Assembly: GCA_036850595.1 (NCBI GenBank)
Contig: CM072161.1
Coordinates: 6,903,905-6,967,904 of the forward strand
Length of the DNA: 64,000 bases
Direction of reading: 5' to 3'
Source: Rhyacichthys aspro
Taxonomy: Eukaryota > Chordata > Actinopteri > Gobiiformes > Rhyacichthyidae
In this document: in pieces, positions 63,101-64,000 of the stretch
Position numbering within the stretch: the stretch's first letter is position 1
Layout: each line of letters starts with the position of its first letter
Notes under the pieces: generated by a model
Databases searched by the model: none
Told to the model about the DNA's origin: nothing
What the model saw: the letters and a program-made list of their open reading frames with translations, nothing else
Program-made: the position numbers and the translations under genes

Positions 63101-63977
63101 TCATGTTCCTCTCTTTTTATTCCCGAGAGCTGCACACTTTCTGCCCGGTCTGCTTCTTCCCTCCTTCTCTATTTGGCTTCATCCAATCCTCACTCCTGGT
63201 GATGTATCGAGGATTTAATTACAAGTCTCAGCGATCGTTAATCATTGAGAACCCACAATCAATTAATGCGTGAGCCTCCGCCGCTCTCCCTGATGCAGCG
63301 GTGACCTCAGGTGCTGTTTCCTACCCAGGGGGGAATCTGGCCAGAGTGGATTTCATTAGCGTGGAGTAAGACGCCGCTAACGACTGCTAATGGCTCTGCG
63401 TGCTCATTATCATGGTGATCACGCCTCACCATTGCGGTTTTTGCTACATTCCCCGCCTCACCCCTCACTCATAAAAGCTCATCATTTGACTTAACAGTGC
63501 AAATGTCCTCTGTTAAGTGCCTCATTCTCTCCTAGTAATTAAAACAGTGGCTTTTATCATCTGGAATATGTTTTCTTTTGTTTCATGTGCAAATATTAAC
63601 ACATACCTGTGTGAATACTTTTTAATAAATTCACTCATTTGATGGAATGAGTAATAAACATGCAGAAATGGGAATTAGACCAAGCTGAAGGTCATCAGGG
63701 AGAGAAAAGTAATTACACAAACTTTCTCATTAGAGATTTTGACATGCCAGAGAAGTATTTCATTTAAATACCTGGAGGTCTGTGATTTGGAAAGTGCCGT
63801 TGTCCATCAAGCTGATCCGGCCGTCGTTTCCCAGGATCCTTTGGCCGTCCTTCTCCCATTGGATGCTGGGTAAGGGGTTGCCCATGATGTGGCAGTGCAG
63901 CTGAGCGGTGGAACCTGGAGCTAGAGTGTGATTGGCTGGGCCTTGGCGGATGATGGGCGGGACGCGGTCGGACGGCG
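45188..63977 (-). CDS. robo3: Roundabout homolog 3 (Robo3), 3' part; 5' end outside the window
   Basis: Nineteen coding exons on the minus strand join into 992 codons plus TAA, all GT-AG and in phase: 63772-63977, 57890-57971, 56839-57007, 54824-54990, 54616-54740, 54271-54487, 53662-53786, 52392-52575, 51645-51887, 51257-51296, 50920-51059, 50014-50295, 49773-49929, 49103-49324, 48434-48630, 48214-48318, 47552-47716, 47222-47364, 45188-45199. The encoded part is Ig5, three FN3 domains, a membrane span (residues 463-485 of the fragment) and a tail of about 507 residues. Robo3 steers commissural axons across the midline. GPIYSTID, EEWCPPLPER, QSTATLTPSP and DLPPPPEPPPEE match Robo3 rather than Robo1/2. 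Ig1-Ig4 and the signal peptide lie beyond position 64,000. The gene converges on robo4, as in mammals. Confidence 0.95.
45200..47221 (-). other. robo3: robo3 last intron
   Basis: A 2.0-kb intron between the penultimate and last coding exons. Overlapping ORFs at about 45,700-46,100 run on both strands and match nothing. Other segments are AT-rich and featureless. If the intron is retained, the frame reads only six more codons (VRWSPY) before TAG. Confidence 0.6.
47222..47716 (-). CDS. robo3: robo3 CC3 and serine-rich C-terminal exons
   Basis: Exon 47552-47716 opens with DLPPPPEPPPEED, the CC3 proline motif that in Robo1 binds srGAP SH3 domains, then SSLERSEHSGSHKRKG. Exon 47222-47364 has DEIIPYGSKSGYLSR followed by NCSTTGSSSSRGSTGSRG, close to the mammalian ROBO3 end. 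The 187-bp intron between them stays open for 12 codons (see findings). Confidence 0.93.
48214..49324 (-). CDS. robo3: robo3 mid-tail exons
   Basis: Exons 49103-49324, 48434-48630 and 48214-48318. The first has SDEEEWCPPLPERTYLMEG and SYSHQSTATLTPSPHEE, a block kept in Robo1-3. The second is serine- and proline-rich (LSPSLTQSNPNLSSQMYHGS). The third is basic (TPPSQKSRVKKKITKTSGYR). The Robo1/2/4 block with W-SS...FA is absent from robo3 here, as in mammals. Confidence 0.9.
49773..49929 (-). CDS. robo3: robo3 CC2 exon (Ena/VASP-binding proline motif)
   Basis: A 157-bp exon, phase 1 to 2, encoding SLTWMESLPPPPPLGDLEQC followed by an acidic DPDDPDDLPSEHEEIDIG. LPPPPP is the CC2 motif that recruits Ena/VASP proteins. 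The phases match robo4 exon 16, which also holds its LPPPPPLP. Confidence 0.93.
50014..51296 (-). CDS. robo3: robo3 cytoplasmic exons with CC0 and CC1-like motifs
   Basis: Exons 51257-51296 (40 bp), 50920-51059 and 50014-50295. They carry VGFPHGEGSGLNGR, the CC0-region block GNYPWLADSWPTT with AERYYNETGISNYL, then GPIYSTIDATSEDLHSFTYA, typical of Robo3, and TTPYASTSIM, which could stand for the CC1 tyrosine motif that mammalian ROBO3 is reported to lack. CC1 identity is uncertain. The 624-bp intron between 50,296 and 50,919 is AT-rich with nothing recognisable. Confidence 0.9.
51458..51473. repeat. Poly(A) tract in a robo3 intron
   Basis: A run of about 16 A in the intron before the transmembrane exon. 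A comparable T run lies at about 62,588-62,603. Both are simple low-complexity sequence. Confidence 0.6.
51645..51887 (-). CDS. robo3: robo3 transmembrane exon
   Basis: A 243-bp exon, phase 1 to 1. A stalk rich in G, D and E is followed by the span AFIAGIGGACWVILMGFSVW, then the basic stop CRRKKRKELSHYTASFAYTP. KELSHYTASFAYTPA is nearly invariant in Robo receptors. The exon is GC-rich, and the plus-strand ORF of 116 codons here is an antisense shadow. Confidence 0.95.
52392..53786 (-). CDS. robo3: robo3 third FN3 domain
   Basis: Exons 53662-53786 and 52392-52575. They encode VPSAPPRAVTVATVKLGNSS, SWEPPPSDMRNGIIQEYR, then VWCVGSGSDNQTRYYINRTV, with N-glycosylation sequons, and VAAVTGAGVGTRSQPVSV. 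The donor of the first exon must be AGG|gtataa to keep phase 0. The 1.1-kb intron between the exons has nothing further. Confidence 0.95.
54271..54740 (-). CDS. robo3: robo3 second FN3 domain
   Basis: Exons 54616-54740 and 54271-54487. They encode ELGEVAVQLQEPAMLSTSSV ending VAWT, then YVQGYRLFYRPSGG and GTEYEMKIRPYFDEFQGKDS. The phases (1 to 0, 0 to 1) equal those of robo4 exons 7-8, supporting homology to robo4's first FN3. Confidence 0.94.
54824..57007 (-). CDS. robo3: robo3 first FN3 domain
   Basis: Exons 56839-57007 and 54824-54990. The first has a linker, then PGPPHKPIVTDVSKNSVSLTW and GGAAVTSYIIEAF. The second continues with STWQTVADMVKMETHTITGL, NTVYLFIVRAVNAYGLSDPS and SEPVRTQ. This FN3 has no counterpart in robo4. 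The 1.8-kb intron between the exons holds no feature I can support. Confidence 0.94.
57890..63977 (-). CDS. robo3: robo3 Ig domain 5 (two exons split by a 5.8-kb intron)
   Basis: Exons 63772-63977 and 57890-57971. The first starts with 2 bases of a split codon, then PSDRVPPIIRQGPANHTLAPG, the usual Robo Ig5 opening, with the first cysteine in LHCHIMGNPLP and then WEKDG. The second holds the other cysteine in GVYTCVASSSSGETSWSG. The 5,800-bp intron between them holds no further exon. GC-richer patches at about 61,060-61,260 and 62,060-62,340 may be regulatory. The intron to the right of 63,977 leaves the window. Confidence 0.94.
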
Positions 63978-64000
63978 CTATAGAAAAATAAATGGATTGG

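Overview
The window is nuclear DNA from a vertebrate, almost certainly a ray-finned (teleost) fish. Genes are split into small exons with GT-AG introns, the intergenic DNA is AT-rich, and three conserved vertebrate genes can be assembled exon by exon. I cannot name the species.

Layout. (1) Positions 1 to about 11,590 hold no recognisable coding exon. By synteny I read this as the 5' flank or first intron of a leftward gene, probably pknox2. Its candidate non-coding first exon and promoter (minus strand, splice donor at 11,594, CRE palindrome at 11,662) sit just left of the next gene. (2) 13,077-16,932, plus strand: tmem218, complete in three exons, 115 aa, a ciliary transition-zone membrane protein. 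(3) 17,145-24,455: intergenic, with diverged repeats and an 18-bp palindrome containing a perfect RFX X-box (22,101). (4) 26,686-35,777, plus strand: robo4, complete in 19 coding exons and 1,087 aa, with 3 Ig, 2 FN3, one membrane span and a Robo cytoplasmic tail. A second possible signal-peptide exon lies upstream at 24,456-24,645. (5) 35,778-44,284: spacer between the 3' ends of two converging genes, with a second copy of a dispersed repeat (about 37,900) and a near-perfect 62-bp minisatellite of 13 copies (41,182-42,004). (6) 45,188-63,977, minus strand: robo3, the 3' part only. It runs from Ig5 through three FN3 domains, the membrane span and CC0/CC1/CC2/CC3 motifs to the stop codon. The first exons (Ig1-Ig4) lie beyond the right edge.

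The order and orientation, [pknox2 -] tmem218 + / robo4 + / robo3 -, match the mammalian TMEM218-ROBO4-ROBO3 block. HEPACAM, CCDC15 and SLC37A2, which lie between TMEM218 and ROBO4 in mammals, are not visible here. Robo3 and Robo4 are sister receptors: Robo3 works in midline axon guidance and Robo4 in endothelium. Their exon lengths and intron phases line up closely enough to show which exons differ between them.

No novel enzyme or defence system is visible. The points most worth a second look are the alternative robo4 first exon, the perfect X-box, a candidate ETS/SOX enhancer in robo4 intron 1, the in-frame intron that could give a Robo3.2-like isoform, and the homogeneous minisatellite.
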